From positions 1-38,880 of the forward strand of contig JAIPFP010000029.1 of assembly GCA_021736575.1 (NCBI GenBank): a DNA stretch of 38,880 bases. Reading direction: 5' to 3'. Source of the DNA: Pirellula sp. GTDB lineage: Bacteria; Planctomycetota; Planctomycetia; Pirellulales; Pirellulaceae. Positions 7,227 to 16,348 of the stretch are shown piece by piece (the first letter of the stretch is position 1; each line of letters opens with the position of its first letter). Made by a program: the position numbers and the translations under genes. The notes beneath the pieces are model-generated. The model was not told where the DNA came from, searched no databases, and saw nothing but the letters and a program-made list of their open reading frames with translations.

Positions 7227-8183
7227 CTACGACGCGACCGGTACAACTTCAAAGAACAACCCTGAAATCGCATCCCCTGCCAAATTGAGCTTTGTCTGGA
7301 AATCGTCGATGAACTCATGCAGACCAATATTCATGACTTCGTCAATGTGCAAAAAATCAAGTTCCGCTCGGAGTCGACCTAAATACTGCTCAGGCTTGTT
7401 CTGGAAGTTGCCCGCCGTACCACCCGTGATCGCAAGCAACGATTGTTCCGCGCGTGAGATGCAAAATCGAATCGCTCGCGGAAAGTCTCGGTCTAAAAGC
7501 ATAAACGCAGCAACCTGCTTTGGCGAAATACGTCCGTGGCGACGCCGGTACATTTCGAGCGCACTTGTGCTTTTGAGCAACATTCCCCATTGGCTAATGT
7601 CGATCGGTGTCCCGACATCACTTACTTCGGGCAGCAAAAGGTAGTACTTCACGTCCAGGATTCGCGACGTCTTGTCCGCTCGCTCCAGCAACGCACCGAG
7701 TCGACCGAAGTTCCATGCTTCGCCGTGTGACATAGTGCTGTAGGTAACTCCCTCCAGCAAGTAGCCAGCTTGGCGAATGCGTCCGAAAAACTCGAACGGG
7801 GAGTCGACAGCCTTGGAATCGTGCCTGTGGTCTCGCACAAACAGATAGAATTTGTTGAGTTCCTCCCACATCTGACTGCTGAGCATTTCTCGACTGGTTC
7901 GTGCGTTCTCCCTAGCCATCTTGAGGCATGACAAGATCGAGTTTGGGTTTCGTTCGTCAAACGTTAAGAAACGAATAACGCTCGCTTGATTCACTTCGTC
8001 ATAGTGTTCATGAAACACATCGTGATCGCCCGTGGTATAAACCAACGGCTCCCATTGCTGATAGCGGTCGAGCCCAAGCCCCAGCGTCAAATTGAGCGTA
8101 ACATCGATAAAGCGAGCCACATTCTCGGCGCGTTCGATATAACGCCGCATCCAAAAAATCGAGTCCGCTACGCGAGATAACAT
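7227..8183 (-). CDS. Alpha-E domain protein (DUF403)
   Basis: A 318-residue, mostly helical protein of the alpha-E family. Diagnostic N-terminal sequence is LSRVADSIFWMRRYIERAENVARFIDV. Later segments typical of the family are ENARTSREMLSSQMWEELN and GRLGALLERADKTSRILDVKY. The family is found next to circularly permuted ATP-grasp enzymes and often a transglutaminase-like protease, and is proposed to act in a peptide-modification system; no reaction is established. Here the ATP-grasp gene is directly upstream, with 44 bases between the coding sequences, so the two form an operon. No transglutaminase gene is adjacent; mobA is next. Confidence 0.93.
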   Translation of the reverse strand: MLSRVADSIFWMRRYIERAENVARFIDVTLNLTLGLGLDRYQQWEPLVYTTGDHDVFHEHYDEVNQASVIRFLTFDERNPNSILSCLKMARENARTSREMLSSQMWEELNKFYLFVRDHRHDSKAVDSPFEFFGRIRQAGYLLEGVTYSTMSHGEAWNFGRLGALLERADKTSRILDVKYYLLLPEVSDVGTPIDISQWGMLLKSTSALEMYRRRHGRISPKQVAAFMLLDRDFPRAIRFCISRAEQSLLAITGGTAGNFQNKPEQYLGRLRAELDFLHIDEVMNIGLHEFIDDFQTKLNLAGDAISGLFFEVVPVAS

Positions 8184-8227
8184 TCAAACCACCTGTCGTT
8201 TATGTTTTCGATTGTCGTCATGTAAAA

Positions 8228-9748
8228 TTATCGGCTGTCGGCTTCGCTTCTGAGAACCCAGGTATCTTTGCTGCCACCACCTTGGGACGAGTTGACGACA
8301 ATCGAACCTTTCACCAATGCAACGCGTGTTAATCCACCCGGTACGATATAGATGTCCTCGCCAAAAAGAATGTACGGCCTCAGATCGACGTGCCGGCCCT
8401 CCAGTTTGTCGCCGCACAAGGTAGGCACGGTCGACAATGCAACCATGGGCTGGGCTACATAATTTCTCGGATTGCTCAAGATCAACTCGCGGTATTTTTC
8501 GAGCTGGTCTTTTGTCGCGTTCGGGCCGATCAGGATTCCATATCCACCCGACTCATTCGCAGGCTTGATGACCAGTTCCGCCATATGTTGTAAAACATAG
8601 CTGCGCTCGGTTTCGTCAGCGCACATGAATGTCTCTACGTTGGGAAGAATCATGTCTTCACCCAAATAGTACTTGATCATCTTGGGAACGAACGCATACA
8701 CGGCTTTGTCATCTGCAACACCGGTTCCGGGAGCGTTCACGAGCGCAACTTTGCCCGTTCGATAGACTCCCATCAAGCCCTTGACCCCCAACGTTGAATC
8801 GGGACGAAGGCACTCGGGATCCAAAAAGTCGTCATCGATTCTACGATAAACTACGTCGACCCGTTTCAAGCCGCGCGTTGTTCGCATGTGGACGTAACCG
8901 TCCTTGACTATCAAGTCCGAGCCTTGTACAAGCTCCACGCCCATTTGCTGGGCCAAGAAGCAATGTTCAAAGTAAGCTGAGTTGTGGATTCCAGGTGAGA
9001 GAACGACCACGGTTGGTTCATTTGCGGCTGGAGGGGCAATGTACTGCAGCATCTTAAGCAATTGCTCCGGATACGTCTCAACAGGAAGGATATTCCGACC
9101 TTCAAACAACTGTGGAAACGTTCGCTTCATCACCTCGCGGTTCTCAATGACGTAAGAAACACCGGACGGGCAACGCAAGTTATCCTCCAAAACATAAATC
9201 TGCCCGTCGCCGCCCCGAACCAAGTCTGTGCCCGTGATGTGGCACCATATCCCGCGTTGAGGATTCATCCCTTGAATTTGCTTGAGATAACCTTTGCTGG
9301 ATTGAATCATGTACTCAGGCATAATGCCATCGCGAATGATCTTTTGATCGTGATACATGTCGTCGATGAACATGTTCAACGCGCGAATACGCTGTTTAAG
9401 TCCCCGTTCAACGTAGAGCCATTCCGATTCAAGGATCACGCGCGGAATCAAATCGAACGGCCAAACCTTTTCGGTCCCCGCTGAGTGCCCATAGACGTTA
9501 AACGTAATGCCCATGTTGAGCAGCTCATGGTCCGCCGAACCTTGTCGACGTTGCAACTCGCCAGGGGGCATGCTTGCCAGTTTCTCTACTAAAAACTCGA
9601 CTCCCGCTCTCGCGTTCCCAGGGCCCATAAACATTTCATCGAAAAAGCCTTTCGTGTCATATTGGGAGATGCCCAACGGGTCTAGTAGTCGCAAATCTGC
9701 GGCAATTTGTTCCATGGTCATCCCGGTCGATTGGCTTTGCTGATTCAT
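8228..9748 (-). CDS. Circularly permuted ATP-grasp protein (DUF404/DUF407)
   Basis: A predicted ATP-dependent carboxylate-amine ligase of the circularly permuted type 2 ATP-grasp family, about 506 residues from the ATG at 9748. Family sequence includes FDEMF near the start, [53 protein letters not shown], then [33 protein letters not shown] and [13 protein letters not shown] chose 9748 because related proteins have a short N-terminus before the [13 protein letters not shown] segment; the frame extends in the open to a GTG at 9844. It is upstream of the alpha-E gene on the same strand. The substrate is unknown. Confidence 0.93.
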   Translation of the reverse strand: MNQQSQSTGMTMEQIAADLRLLDPLGISQYDTKGFFDEMFMGPGNARAGVEFLVEKLASMPPGELQRRQGSADHELLNMGITFNVYGHSAGTEKVWPFDLIPRVILESEWLYVERGLKQRIRALNMFIDDMYHDQKIIRDGIMPEYMIQSSKGYLKQIQGMNPQRGIWCHITGTDLVRGGDGQIYVLEDNLRCPSGVSYVIENREVMKRTFPQLFEGRNILPVETYPEQLLKMLQYIAPPAANEPTVVVLSPGIHNSAYFEHCFLAQQMGVELVQGSDLIVKDGYVHMRTTRGLKRVDVVYRRIDDDFLDPECLRPDSTLGVKGLMGVYRTGKVALVNAPGTGVADDKAVYAFVPKMIKYYLGEDMILPNVETFMCADETERSYVLQHMAELVIKPANESGGYGILIGPNATKDQLEKYRELILSNPRNYVAQPMVALSTVPTLCGDKLEGRHVDLRPYILFGEDIYIVPGGLTRVALVKGSIVVNSSQGGGSKDTWVLRSEADSR

Positions 9749-9952
9749 GAAGGTTGGGTCGATTTCCGAAAATTCTACAAAAGTGGGAACTTCGAAGCAG
9801 CGCTGTTTGCCGAAAAAGACTGCGTTTCGCGAATTTGTTTGCACAAATGATTAGCATCTGTCTCCCGCATTGCGGCCGCAGTACCGTATATCATTGGTTT
9901 TGTTGCAAATCAGTTTACTTATTTTGGTAGAGTGCAAATACGGAGCCGCCCG

Positions 9953-10027
9953 ATGAAAAAGAACGTATTGGCGAAAAGCGTTCCAAGCGAGGTTACCCGA
10001 AAACGGCCGATCCATGTTTACGATTGA
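9953..10027 (+). CDS. Possible 24-residue upstream reading frame
   Basis: An ATG at 9953 opens a 24-codon frame rich in lysine and arginine. Its TGA ends 13 bases inside the methyltransferase gene, in another frame. The overlap could couple translation of the two, or be chance. There is no homology or strong ribosome-binding site to prove expression. Confidence 0.2.
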   Translation: MKKNVLAKSVPSEVTRKRPIHVYD

Positions 10028-11324
10028 TGACTATTCTTGGCTCGATTCTCCGGAATCGCAAATGCACTGGCAATCGATTTCTCGGGACCCGTCCGTGCCA
10101 GCCTCGGCCATTCTGAAACGACTTCGGCAGTCCCTAACCATCCCGCAGGCTTCGCTGTTGTTGGAGCAGTACGAGCTGCTAACCGCATCGCGAAAAAAAG
10201 TTGCGAACCCGGGCGATTGGTTTTGGACACGACAACTACTTGAGCAATCAAGCGACGAAGAAACAGCCTCGGAAACCGCGATGGACTTTCCCGCTGGGGC
10301 CTCAGTGAATGACATCTGCTGCGGAGCAGGCGCGGATTCCATTGCCATGGCAAAGCGAGGACTTCACGTGCACGCATCCGATCGATCGTCCATCGCATGC
10401 TATTTGACCCGGCGCAATGCGTTGTCTCAAAAACTCAAAATGGAAGTGACCGAGGAGTCTGCAGAGCAATGCGAAATCGACCAAAGCGGTTATGTGCATA
10501 TCGATCCTGACCGCCGATCCGATGGTCGTCGTTTTAGCAATTTAGAATCTCTTTCTCCTGCGTGGCAAACCCTTTGCAAGATCTCTGAAAACTGTTTGGG
10601 TATGTCGCTCAAGCTAGCGCCTGGTACGCGACTGGACTCAAGTACCAAGAAAGACCAATTGAACCGCCCCCCAGAATCGATTCGGTTTCTTTCCAAAGAG
10701 GGATCGGTGCGTCAACAACGCTGGTATTGGGGAATCGATCGCTGGCCTCGCAACTCAATCACGCTGAGCCTCTACCTGAACGAACCAGCATTTCAACGCG
10801 CAGTGCTCTTTCATTCGAAAAAACTCGCAACGAACAACAACGATCCCGTAAAACATCGGGGCTGGTTTCACGAATCGTTTCTCGAGTCCGAATGGCAAGT
10901 CAAGCGGGCGAGCGATTCCGTCGTTGTGAATTCCCTTCATCGCTACATTGCGGACTACGATCCCTCGGTTCGAGCTGCGGAAATATCGCCGCAATTCGCT
11001 TCCCGATATGGTTGGCAGTTGCTCAGCTCCGACAGTGGCTACATCACGTCGAACGATCGAAAGGTGCATCCGATGGTTCGGTGGTTCCAAGTCATTGAGA
11101 ACTTGCCCCTCGATCGCAAACAACTCAAAGCCTTCGCGAAGAGCGTTAAGACCCGCACTTGGGAACTCAAGAGTCGCGGAATCGACTTAGATTTGGATGC
11201 CGTGCGAAAAGTCCTACCGACGGATCGCTCTAGCACTACACAAACGACGATCCTGTTCACCAAGATAGGCGAACAACACCGCGCAATCGTTTGCAAGGAA
11301 GTCGATTGTTTGACTGAGGCATAG
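10014..11324 (+). CDS. Class I SAM-dependent methyltransferase with THUMP-like domain
   Basis: A 436-residue predicted methyltransferase. Residues from about 97 to 180 form the SAM-binding Rossmann part: NDICCGAGADSIAMA is motif I, followed by HASDRSSIACYLTRRNA (acidic residue binding the ribose) and the HIDPDRRSDGRR segment that takes the place of the motif IV catalytic loop. The VDPDRR-type motif is characteristic of the THUMP-like methyltransferase family, and the C-terminal 80 residues (KTRTWELKSRGIDLDLDAVRK) fit its THUMP-like domain. The substrate is probably RNA, by family analogy only. It is convergent with the 98-residue gene, 19 bases apart. Confidence 0.88.
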   Translation: MFTIDDYSWLDSPESQMHWQSISRDPSVPASAILKRLRQSLTIPQASLLLEQYELLTASRKKVANPGDWFWTRQLLEQSSDEETASETAMDFPAGASVNDICCGAGADSIAMAKRGLHVHASDRSSIACYLTRRNALSQKLKMEVTEESAEQCEIDQSGYVHIDPDRRSDGRRFSNLESLSPAWQTLCKISENCLGMSLKLAPGTRLDSSTKKDQLNRPPESIRFLSKEGSVRQQRWYWGIDRWPRNSITLSLYLNEPAFQRAVLFHSKKLATNNNDPVKHRGWFHESFLESEWQVKRASDSVVVNSLHRYIADYDPSVRAAEISPQFASRYGWQLLSSDSGYITSNDRKVHPMVRWFQVIENLPLDRKQLKAFAKSVKTRTWELKSRGIDLDLDAVRKVLPTDRSSTTQTTILFTKIGEQHRAIVCKEVDCLTEA

Positions 11325-11343
11325 CTCGTCGCGTTCAAGAGCA

Positions 11344-11640
11344 CTAAGGCTCGATCAATTCGTAGAGTCCGCGACCTGCACGTTTGAGTTTCCCTTGCTC
11401 GGTCAACTCTTCCCAAACGTCCTTTGCAAATTGGTTGGGTGGCGTGATGGCAACGACTCCAGACCTCCCGCCGCCCGACATCGGGCCGTGCCCAAGACGA
11501 GATTCATCGTCTAGCTTCATCAGTTTTAAACGCTTTCGAAATGCCTTCATGGCCAGCCGCAGCTCTTCTTTTCTAGCCGCAGCTTTCGCAATAGCATCGG
11601 GGTCAAGTTCAGCATCTGCATTAACGCTTGGATCCGACAT
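11344..11640 (-). CDS. Small conserved hypothetical protein
   Basis: A 98-residue acidic-then-basic protein with no motif I can name. Residues 15-45 are charged and probably helical (KAAARKEELRLAMKAFRKRLK). The middle has a glycine-rich GHGPMSGGGRSG segment, and the end (VWEELTEQGKLKRAGRGLYELIEP) looks like a small winged-helix or beta-hairpin fold. It lies 22 bases downstream of the secreted protein gene and is probably cotranscribed with it. Coding potential is good from the even composition and the clean fit between neighbours. Confidence 0.75.
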   Translation of the reverse strand: MSDPSVNADAELDPDAIAKAAARKEELRLAMKAFRKRLKLMKLDDESRLGHGPMSGGGRSGVVAITPPNQFAKDVWEELTEQGKLKRAGRGLYELIEP

Positions 11641-11662
11641 CGCATCTGTACCTTTTTGAAAG

Positions 11663-12394
11663 CTATTTGGCTATTGGCTTGCGCGTTCCAGTAAAATCGA
11701 TTTCGCCCGAATTTGTCCCGAGAACATAATCGATCGAGCCTTTGATCTTGTCGCCGTAAGGTCTTCCTTTGTAAGCCGCTTTGATTTTGGTTCCATTGAC
11801 TTCGGTGTCAATCGAAAAGAGGAGTAAGTTGTTCTCGATCTTCAGATTGATTACTTCGACGTCGAATTGCGTTCCGCTGACGTAGTTTGCTTTGAACTTG
11901 TCCCCTTCTTTGGAAATGGTCACGACCGGCTCAAGAGTGTTGCCATCGGTTTCGATTTTCATTTGCCATCGGCCGACGACATCTTCCATTTGAACGCTTC
12001 GCTTGGGTGCCCATGGGAAATCCTGTGAGCCCTCTGGCGTTTCCGCAACGACATTGCCGTCGATTTCATCCTTCCTAATCTTGCCCTTGAAAGTCAACTT
12101 GACGGGCATGTTTTGGTAGTCGACCGAAAAATGGAATGACAGTGAATCCCCTTCCACTTTCCCGTCTTTGATTTCAATCGTTTTTTCCGAACGACCTTGG
12201 TAGATGCCAACGACTTTATTGTCCTTGTCGATATTTAGTTTAAGGGAATCTTTCATCGATTCGCCATTGAGCTCGTATTCCCACCGCCAAGTTCCATAAG
12301 GATCAACGGCAACGGGCTTTTCCTGAGCCATCACCACGGATGAAATCCAACAACCCGCGACCAAAACACAAATTCCAGCAAACCATTTTGTCAT
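11663..12394 (-). CDS. Secreted protein with two lipocalin-like repeats, unknown function
   Basis: A 243-residue protein with an N-terminal signal peptide (hydrophobic residues 5-22, likely cleavage after VVMAQ). The mature part is two similar beta-rich halves of about 100 residues. Each starts with a G-x-W strand (GTWRWEYELNG near residue 34; GRWQMKIETDG near 141) and goes through KLTFKGKIRKDEIDG or IKAAYKGRPYGDKIKG. This looks like an internal duplication of a small beta-barrel. No catalytic motif is visible. The gene is first of a two-gene unit with the 98-residue protein. Confidence 0.8.
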   Translation of the reverse strand: MTKWFAGICVLVAGCWISSVVMAQEKPVAVDPYGTWRWEYELNGESMKDSLKLNIDKDNKVVGIYQGRSEKTIEIKDGKVEGDSLSFHFSVDYQNMPVKLTFKGKIRKDEIDGNVVAETPEGSQDFPWAPKRSVQMEDVVGRWQMKIETDGNTLEPVVTISKEGDKFKANYVSGTQFDVEVINLKIENNLLLFSIDTEVNGTKIKAAYKGRPYGDKIKGSIDYVLGTNSGEIDFTGTRKPIAK

Positions 12395-12595
12395 ATCGTT
12401 ACCCGCCTAATGATGTACCATCGGTCAAACTTGTTATTGAACCGCCGTCGGCCCACGCTTGCCACAGTGTACCGGTTGATCACTGTGATGCCAGTGACGA
12501 AAAAAATCGATGTTGTTGTGTTAGACACAGCCGACAAAAGGTGCAGGCAGGCTCCGCCATGCCGTTCGCAGTCAAGCTTTTGCCAGGATTCTAGG

Positions 12596-12660
12596 TGGAC
12601 GGCACATGGAATGTGCCTACTACTTTGTGGACGGCACATGGGATGTGCCGACCTACTTTG
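12596..12660. repeat. Two tandem copies of a hairpin repeat
   Basis: Copies at 12596-12627 and 12628-12660 share TGGACGGCACATGG and end in CTACTTTG. Each has a 7-base stem, GGCACAT pairing with ATGTGCC over a 3-base loop. A third, degraded copy lies at 1629-1654. They fill the gap between two minus-strand genes. Confidence 0.88.
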
Positions 12661-12687
12661 ACTTTTATGGCTGGCACATCAGACACC

Positions 12688-14022
12688 TCACGGCTGCGAT
12701 GCAAGGCCGGTTGTGTTGACCGAAATCACTTGGTAATCATACTTTTTACCAGCTTCCGCAGTGGTATCGATAAAGCGCATTTCAACGAGGGGTTGCGAGG
12801 GTGTGTCGCTGTATTGGAGGTTTTGAAAAACAGGTCGGCCGAAAGGGTTCTTGCCTTTCTCTGGGATATTGGCGAGGAATTTACCGTCGCGCTCGATGAC
12901 GAAGCCTGCTAAACCGCTTTCGACATCAGCCTCTGCCCGCCAGGTCAACTGGTTTCCAATGACTTGCAAGTTGGTCGGCGCAGGAGGAGGTGAGATGTCG
13001 ATCAGAGCGGTATCTTTGATATACCGTGCCCAAGCCTTCGCTATCGCTTCGTTTGGCAACCATACCGACTCTTCGAGTACGTCAACGAATTTGGCAGCAG
13101 GCACAGGCGCGGCGATCGTCGGGTCGTCGGCATTCAGTGCCGCGATCCATGCAAGCTCGATCGACATGTCTTTGAGTGGCTCGCCGTTTCGTTCCGGTAA
13201 TCGCGCGGCGAGACATGCATCGATCCAGGGTATCGCTAGGTAACGTTGATTGCCGCACTCGTGGCTTGTCAACGGATCTACGGCAACACCAACCAAGCCA
13301 CCTTGGCTACGCATCTTCAGAAAAAAGGTCTTTACACCAGGCCAAACGCCCGCAAATCGTCCATCGCGAACGGTTACACCTTCTTGTGTCCCGAGGTTAC
13401 ACATCATCGGCACTCGGAGGGCCTTGTCCAAAATCGCGTGAGGCTTGGGTTTGCCTTCAACCTCCTTGATTGGCGGCACGCCGGATCGCAACCAAGCGGC
13501 TGCGACGCGATCTGGGTGCAGTAGTGACATAGCGCCAACCCAATGACCGCCGCCACTGTGTCCCCACAGAGCCCAAGGCACGGCGGCTAACTCTGGGTGT
13601 CCCGATTGCGAGCCCAAGTCGGACAATGACTTCTGAAATGTAGTATCTGAACCATTGCGTGGATCGCACCACATTTGACAGTCCGCCTTTTCTGGTTGTT
13701 CATAAACCGGCGACATCAACGCGCAATCATGTTTCTTTGCAAGTGCCTGCCAATGCAGGTCGAATGCTCCCGTTATTCCTGATTTGCACGAGCCTTCGCC
13801 GCAACCATGCTGATGGACCACCAGACCGCGAAGTGTCTTCAGGCCGGGCGGAATCCAAATGGTATAGCTGACCGGGTAGATTAGTTCGGCGGGCTGCGTC
13901 GACGCTTCATAGCGCACGCGATAGTACGGAGGTTCCACTGGGAGCGGTTTGTCGTACGGAGGTTGCTGAGCCACGATCGGGCTCGCCAGTAGTAACAAGA
14001 AAAGGAACGAGATGCAACGCAT
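12688..14022 (-). CDS. Secreted alpha/beta hydrolase with C-terminal FN3-like domain
   Basis: A 444-residue protein from the ATG at 14022, which puts a clean signal peptide ([18 protein letters not shown]) at the start; an in-frame ATG at 14049 would precede it with polar residues. The catalytic part has an HQHGCG oxyanion-type strand, a GHSGGGHW nucleophile elbow (serine of GHSGG) and a late SHEC segment that may supply the histidine. Several cysteines in the CQMWCD region could form disulfides. The last 100 residues ([21 protein letters not shown] onward) look like a fibronectin type III or similar binding domain. Probably a periplasmic or exported esterase; the substrate is unknown. Confidence 0.82.
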   Translation of the reverse strand: MRCISFLFLLLLASPIVAQQPPYDKPLPVEPPYYRVRYEASTQPAELIYPVSYTIWIPPGLKTLRGLVVHQHGCGEGSCKSGITGAFDLHWQALAKKHDCALMSPVYEQPEKADCQMWCDPRNGSDTTFQKSLSDLGSQSGHPELAAVPWALWGHSGGGHWVGAMSLLHPDRVAAAWLRSGVPPIKEVEGKPKPHAILDKALRVPMMCNLGTQEGVTVRDGRFAGVWPGVKTFFLKMRSQGGLVGVAVDPLTSHECGNQRYLAIPWIDACLAARLPERNGEPLKDMSIELAWIAALNADDPTIAAPVPAAKFVDVLEESVWLPNEAIAKAWARYIKDTALIDISPPPAPTNLQVIGNQLTWRAEADVESGLAGFVIERDGKFLANIPEKGKNPFGRPVFQNLQYSDTPSQPLVEMRFIDTTAEAGKKYDYQVISVNTTGLASQP

Positions 14023-14092
14023 AGTATTTCCGCAAGGGTATGAGTGCAAAAAGTGGGAGGAGTTCTAAAGTAGTCGCTACCCATTTGGTTGC

Positions 14093-14176
14093 GTAACGCC
14101 GCGATCACCCAGCCGACGTTATAACCGCACCATCAGGCAAACCAGCGACGGGCGGCTTGGGCGCATCGCATTGTTC
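14093..14176 (-). repeat. attC-like imperfect inverted repeat, copy 1
   Basis: An 84-base element overlapping the 3' end of the small gene at 14105-14317. On the minus strand it begins GAACAATGCGATGCGCCC and ends GGGTGATCGCGGCGTTAC. The arms GCGAT-G-CGCCCA-A-GCCG and CGGCTGGGTGATCGC pair over about 15 bases with two unpaired bases on one side, leaving AAC and GTT outside the stem. This is the plan of an integron attC site. Its two ends match those of the element at 16349-16434 (14 of 18 and 21 of 26 bases), while the middle differs. Confidence 0.6.
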
Positions 14177-14317
14177 TGCTTTGGTTCCTGGGTCGACGAT
14201 TCGTGATGCGACCGACGCGCGAAGCTCATTGTATTTCGCGGCGAGTTTGCGAATATCGTGTCCAGCGTCAGCAGACATTGACATGCGAACTCGGCGTACT
14301 TCGCTATAGCTATCCAT
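14105..14317 (-). CDS. Putative antitoxin partner of the PIN toxin
   Basis: A 70-residue protein whose ATG at 14317 overlaps the last 8 bases of the PIN gene. Residues 6-33 (EVRRVRMSMSADAGHDIRKLAAKYNELR) match the short helical pattern VRxxRxxxxxxxGHDxxxLxxxY of small proteins often paired with PIN toxins, so it may be the antitoxin. Its last 23 residues (from EQCDAPK) are encoded by the attC-like element. They resemble the tail of the broken toxin at 16384-16602 (DAPKSPLG), which suggests that the tail comes from the repeat rather than from the original gene. Function is inferred from context. Confidence 0.6.
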   Translation of the reverse strand: MDSYSEVRRVRMSMSADAGHDIRKLAAKYNELRASVASRIVDPGTKAEQCDAPKPPVAGLPDGAVITSAG

Positions 14318-14795
14318 GATTTGTGTCTTCGTTAAGAAGTTCCAGGGGGGTGACCAAGGCAGGATTGCCAATCCCAAGTATACCATTGATTCGGCGGATG
14401 TGTCCAAACTTATTCCCATTGGCAATGTGTTGGCAATTCCATGTTACAAGAAAATCGCACCGATGAAAGGAAGCAATTGCCAAGTGAAATGCGTCACCAC
14501 CGGGATCGTTCGGCATCACGTGATTTGCAATGTATGCCTCCACGACCTCAATCACTGCGTCGTTTACATCCAATAGCGGAAATCGTGACGCCAATTGCAA
14601 CATGTCAGCCTTGTTTGGGAAATCGCCAGCATTTAGTTCGGATTCAACAGCAAGGCTCGAAACGAGTTCATTCGACGAATTCAGAGCGGGATCCAGCCAA
14701 CGTCGCGTCCAATTTTGTCTTGCTACCATCTCGGGTTGAGGCCGCGCGTTGTAGTAGAAGCTAATGACGGTGGTTTCGATGTAAATTCGTGCCAT
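14310..14795 (-). CDS. PIN-domain protein, probable VapC-type toxin
   Basis: A 161-residue PIN-domain ribonuclease by motif. I chose the ATG at 14795 because ARIYIETTVISFYY is the first PIN strand with its acidic residue (Glu in place of the usual Asp, common in this subgroup). A second acidic site lies in SLAVESELNAGD, and GGDAFHLAIASFHRCDFLVTWN supplies the third, with the typical TWNCQHI end. The longer frame to 14957 reads as non-homologous sequence. The gene overlaps a small gene with antitoxin-like features, in the order toxin then antitoxin. Probable role: toxin of a type II toxin-antitoxin module. Confidence 0.85.
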   Translation of the reverse strand: MARIYIETTVISFYYNARPQPEMVARQNWTRRWLDPALNSSNELVSSLAVESELNAGDFPNKADMLQLASRFPLLDVNDAVIEVVEAYIANHVMPNDPGGDAFHLAIASFHRCDFLVTWNCQHIANGNKFGHIRRINGILGIGNPALVTPLELLNEDTNHG

Positions 14796-15083
14796 GTGAA
14801 AAGTCCCTTGTTCGTAAAGCCGCTCGGTGACAATCTGCTGGAGGCCACTGAAAAACGCCATGCGGATCAGCCGACGAAATGATTGTCTGACTCTTCTCGA
14901 CAGGCAACAACTATACGCCAAAAAAGCGATGGGATCAATTTGAGTCAGCGATTCCAATGTCAGGACTACGAACCCCGTTTGACGCCATCGTAAGAGTGCT
15001 ATCGACCGTCTGCAATCATGGGCAAGTTTCGCCTAGATGCATGTTAACGCAACCCACGACTCGCCATTCGACGCTTGATATCG

Positions 15084-15578
15084 CTAGTTTTTCGGCGATT
15101 CATTGAGGGCAGACTTCAATGCTGCGTAAGGGTCACTATTGTTCGACAGCAGGTAACAGTCGTAGTATTGGTCAATATACACAATTTCATCTAGGCCTAA
15201 CACGCGTTTTTCGTCACAAAAGTAAGTCAGATTGTGGTCGTCTAAATTGAAATCTACCTGGACGTTATACTTGCGGTCCCAATTCCGTCGGACGATTCCG
15301 CGAATTTCAATGTATGGCCAGCGATTGTTTGGTGTTACGAATCCGAATGGTCGATTCGTATGTACGTCAACACTCGCAATTCTTACCCAAGGATCACGGC
15401 TTATATTCGTGAGATTCCGATCCGGCCCATATGGATCATGGTCCTTTTTCACAGCCGTTCCATAGACGTGGAGGTATAGCTTTTCAGAATGCAAACGATC
15501 GATCGCGATGACACATCCGAGTGCCGCACAAGTTAGCATCAGAAATAGCTCTCGAAGCGTGAGGCGAAGAAAACGCAT
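15084..15578 (-). CDS. Hypothetical protein with N-terminal membrane anchor
   Basis: A 164-residue protein that I do not recognise. The start, MRFLRLTLRELFLMLTCAALGCVIA, is a single transmembrane segment preceded by arginines, like the short N-terminal anchors common in planctomycete proteins. The remaining 135 residues are polar with many aspartates and tyrosines, probably beta-rich, and likely face the outside. It is 23 bases downstream of the pentapeptide gene and may share its transcript. Function unknown. Confidence 0.6.
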   Translation of the reverse strand: MRFLRLTLRELFLMLTCAALGCVIAIDRLHSEKLYLHVYGTAVKKDHDPYGPDRNLTNISRDPWVRIASVDVHTNRPFGFVTPNNRWPYIEIRGIVRRNWDRKYNVQVDFNLDDHNLTYFCDEKRVLGLDEIVYIDQYYDCYLLSNNSDPYAALKSALNESPKN

Positions 15579-15601
15579 TTTCGAAACGAGTCCTCTCCCT
15601 T

Positions 15602-16306
15602 TCAGGGTTGATCAGGGAGCAATTCCGTCGCGAGCACACCTAAGGTCAGGACAATCGATATCAAGGTGCCACCGATGAACATGACCCATCGAGGCCAAGC
15701 CCTATTGTAGCCCAACCACCGAACATATGTTTCAACCGCCGGTCCTGCGAAATACGCGACATTCGCGACCACCGCACCCAGCACGATCAATCGTAGTAGT
15801 CGTAGATTCAAAATTCCAGTTACGCCAGTGAGAAGAACGGTGATTAGGGCGAGAAGTACCAGGTAAGCGATTCGAAGCTTCTCCCATGCGAGAAACACGC
15901 TGCGCGCAATTGCAAGCAGCGACGTTTGCGCAACAACCGGTTCAGGAATCTCGTGCGAGAAAGTTGTTGGTGATGCCGTGTATGGATTCTCAGTCAAAGC
16001 TCTTTGTCGACGAACATCACGCATCAGCGGGCCCGCGCGATTGGTGTTCGACTCGTAGGCGCTCAGCAGATCCGTTACAAGTATGCCGTCGATGGTCATT
16101 CCATCGTAGTTTCCATCCAAAATAGATACGTGTCCAAAACAGACATTTCGAATTGTCGATCCGGTAAACGCAACATCCGCAAACTGAGAAGTTTTGAGAT
16201 TCACGTCTTGGAAACACGCCCCCTCGAGTTTGACGTTTCGAAAAGTCGATGACGAAAGATCAGCGTCGTGCGCTGTGTAGCAGCCGGAGATTAGTTGTGC
16301 AGGCAT
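15602..16306 (-). CDS. Pentapeptide-repeat and membrane-domain fusion
   Basis: A 234-residue protein. Residues 15-80 are pentapeptide-like repeats (DLSSSTFRNVKLEGACFQDV, then KTSQFADVAFTGSTIRNVCF), which fold as a right-handed beta-helix. After a linker of about 60 residues come hydrophobic segments near residues 150-170, 172-192 and 210-228 (YLVLLALITVLLTG, LIVLGAVVANVAYFAG, WVMFIGGTLISIVLTLGVLA). This looks like a repeat domain joined to an unrelated membrane domain. No function can be assigned. It is first of a possible pair with the gene at 15084. Confidence 0.7.
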   Translation of the reverse strand: MPAQLISGCYTAHDADLSSSTFRNVKLEGACFQDVNLKTSQFADVAFTGSTIRNVCFGHVSILDGNYDGMTIDGILVTDLLSAYESNTNRAGPLMRDVRRQRALTENPYTASPTTFSHEIPEPVVAQTSLLAIARSVFLAWEKLRIAYLVLLALITVLLTGVTGILNLRLLRLIVLGAVVANVAYFAGPAVETYVRWLGYNRAWPRWVMFIGGTLISIVLTLGVLATELLPDQP

Positions 16307-16348
16307 TATGTTTCGAATCGGAGCAAAGCTTTGAAGAGATGTGCGATT

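Noticed and set aside
9749-9844. GTG start giving 32 extra residues on the ATP-grasp protein
   Set aside because: Related proteins have a short N-terminus; the ATG at 9748 fits better, though the GTG cannot be excluded.
14796-14957. Upstream extension of the PIN gene frame
   Set aside because: The PIN fold starts at the ATG at 14795 and the extra residues have no PIN similarity.
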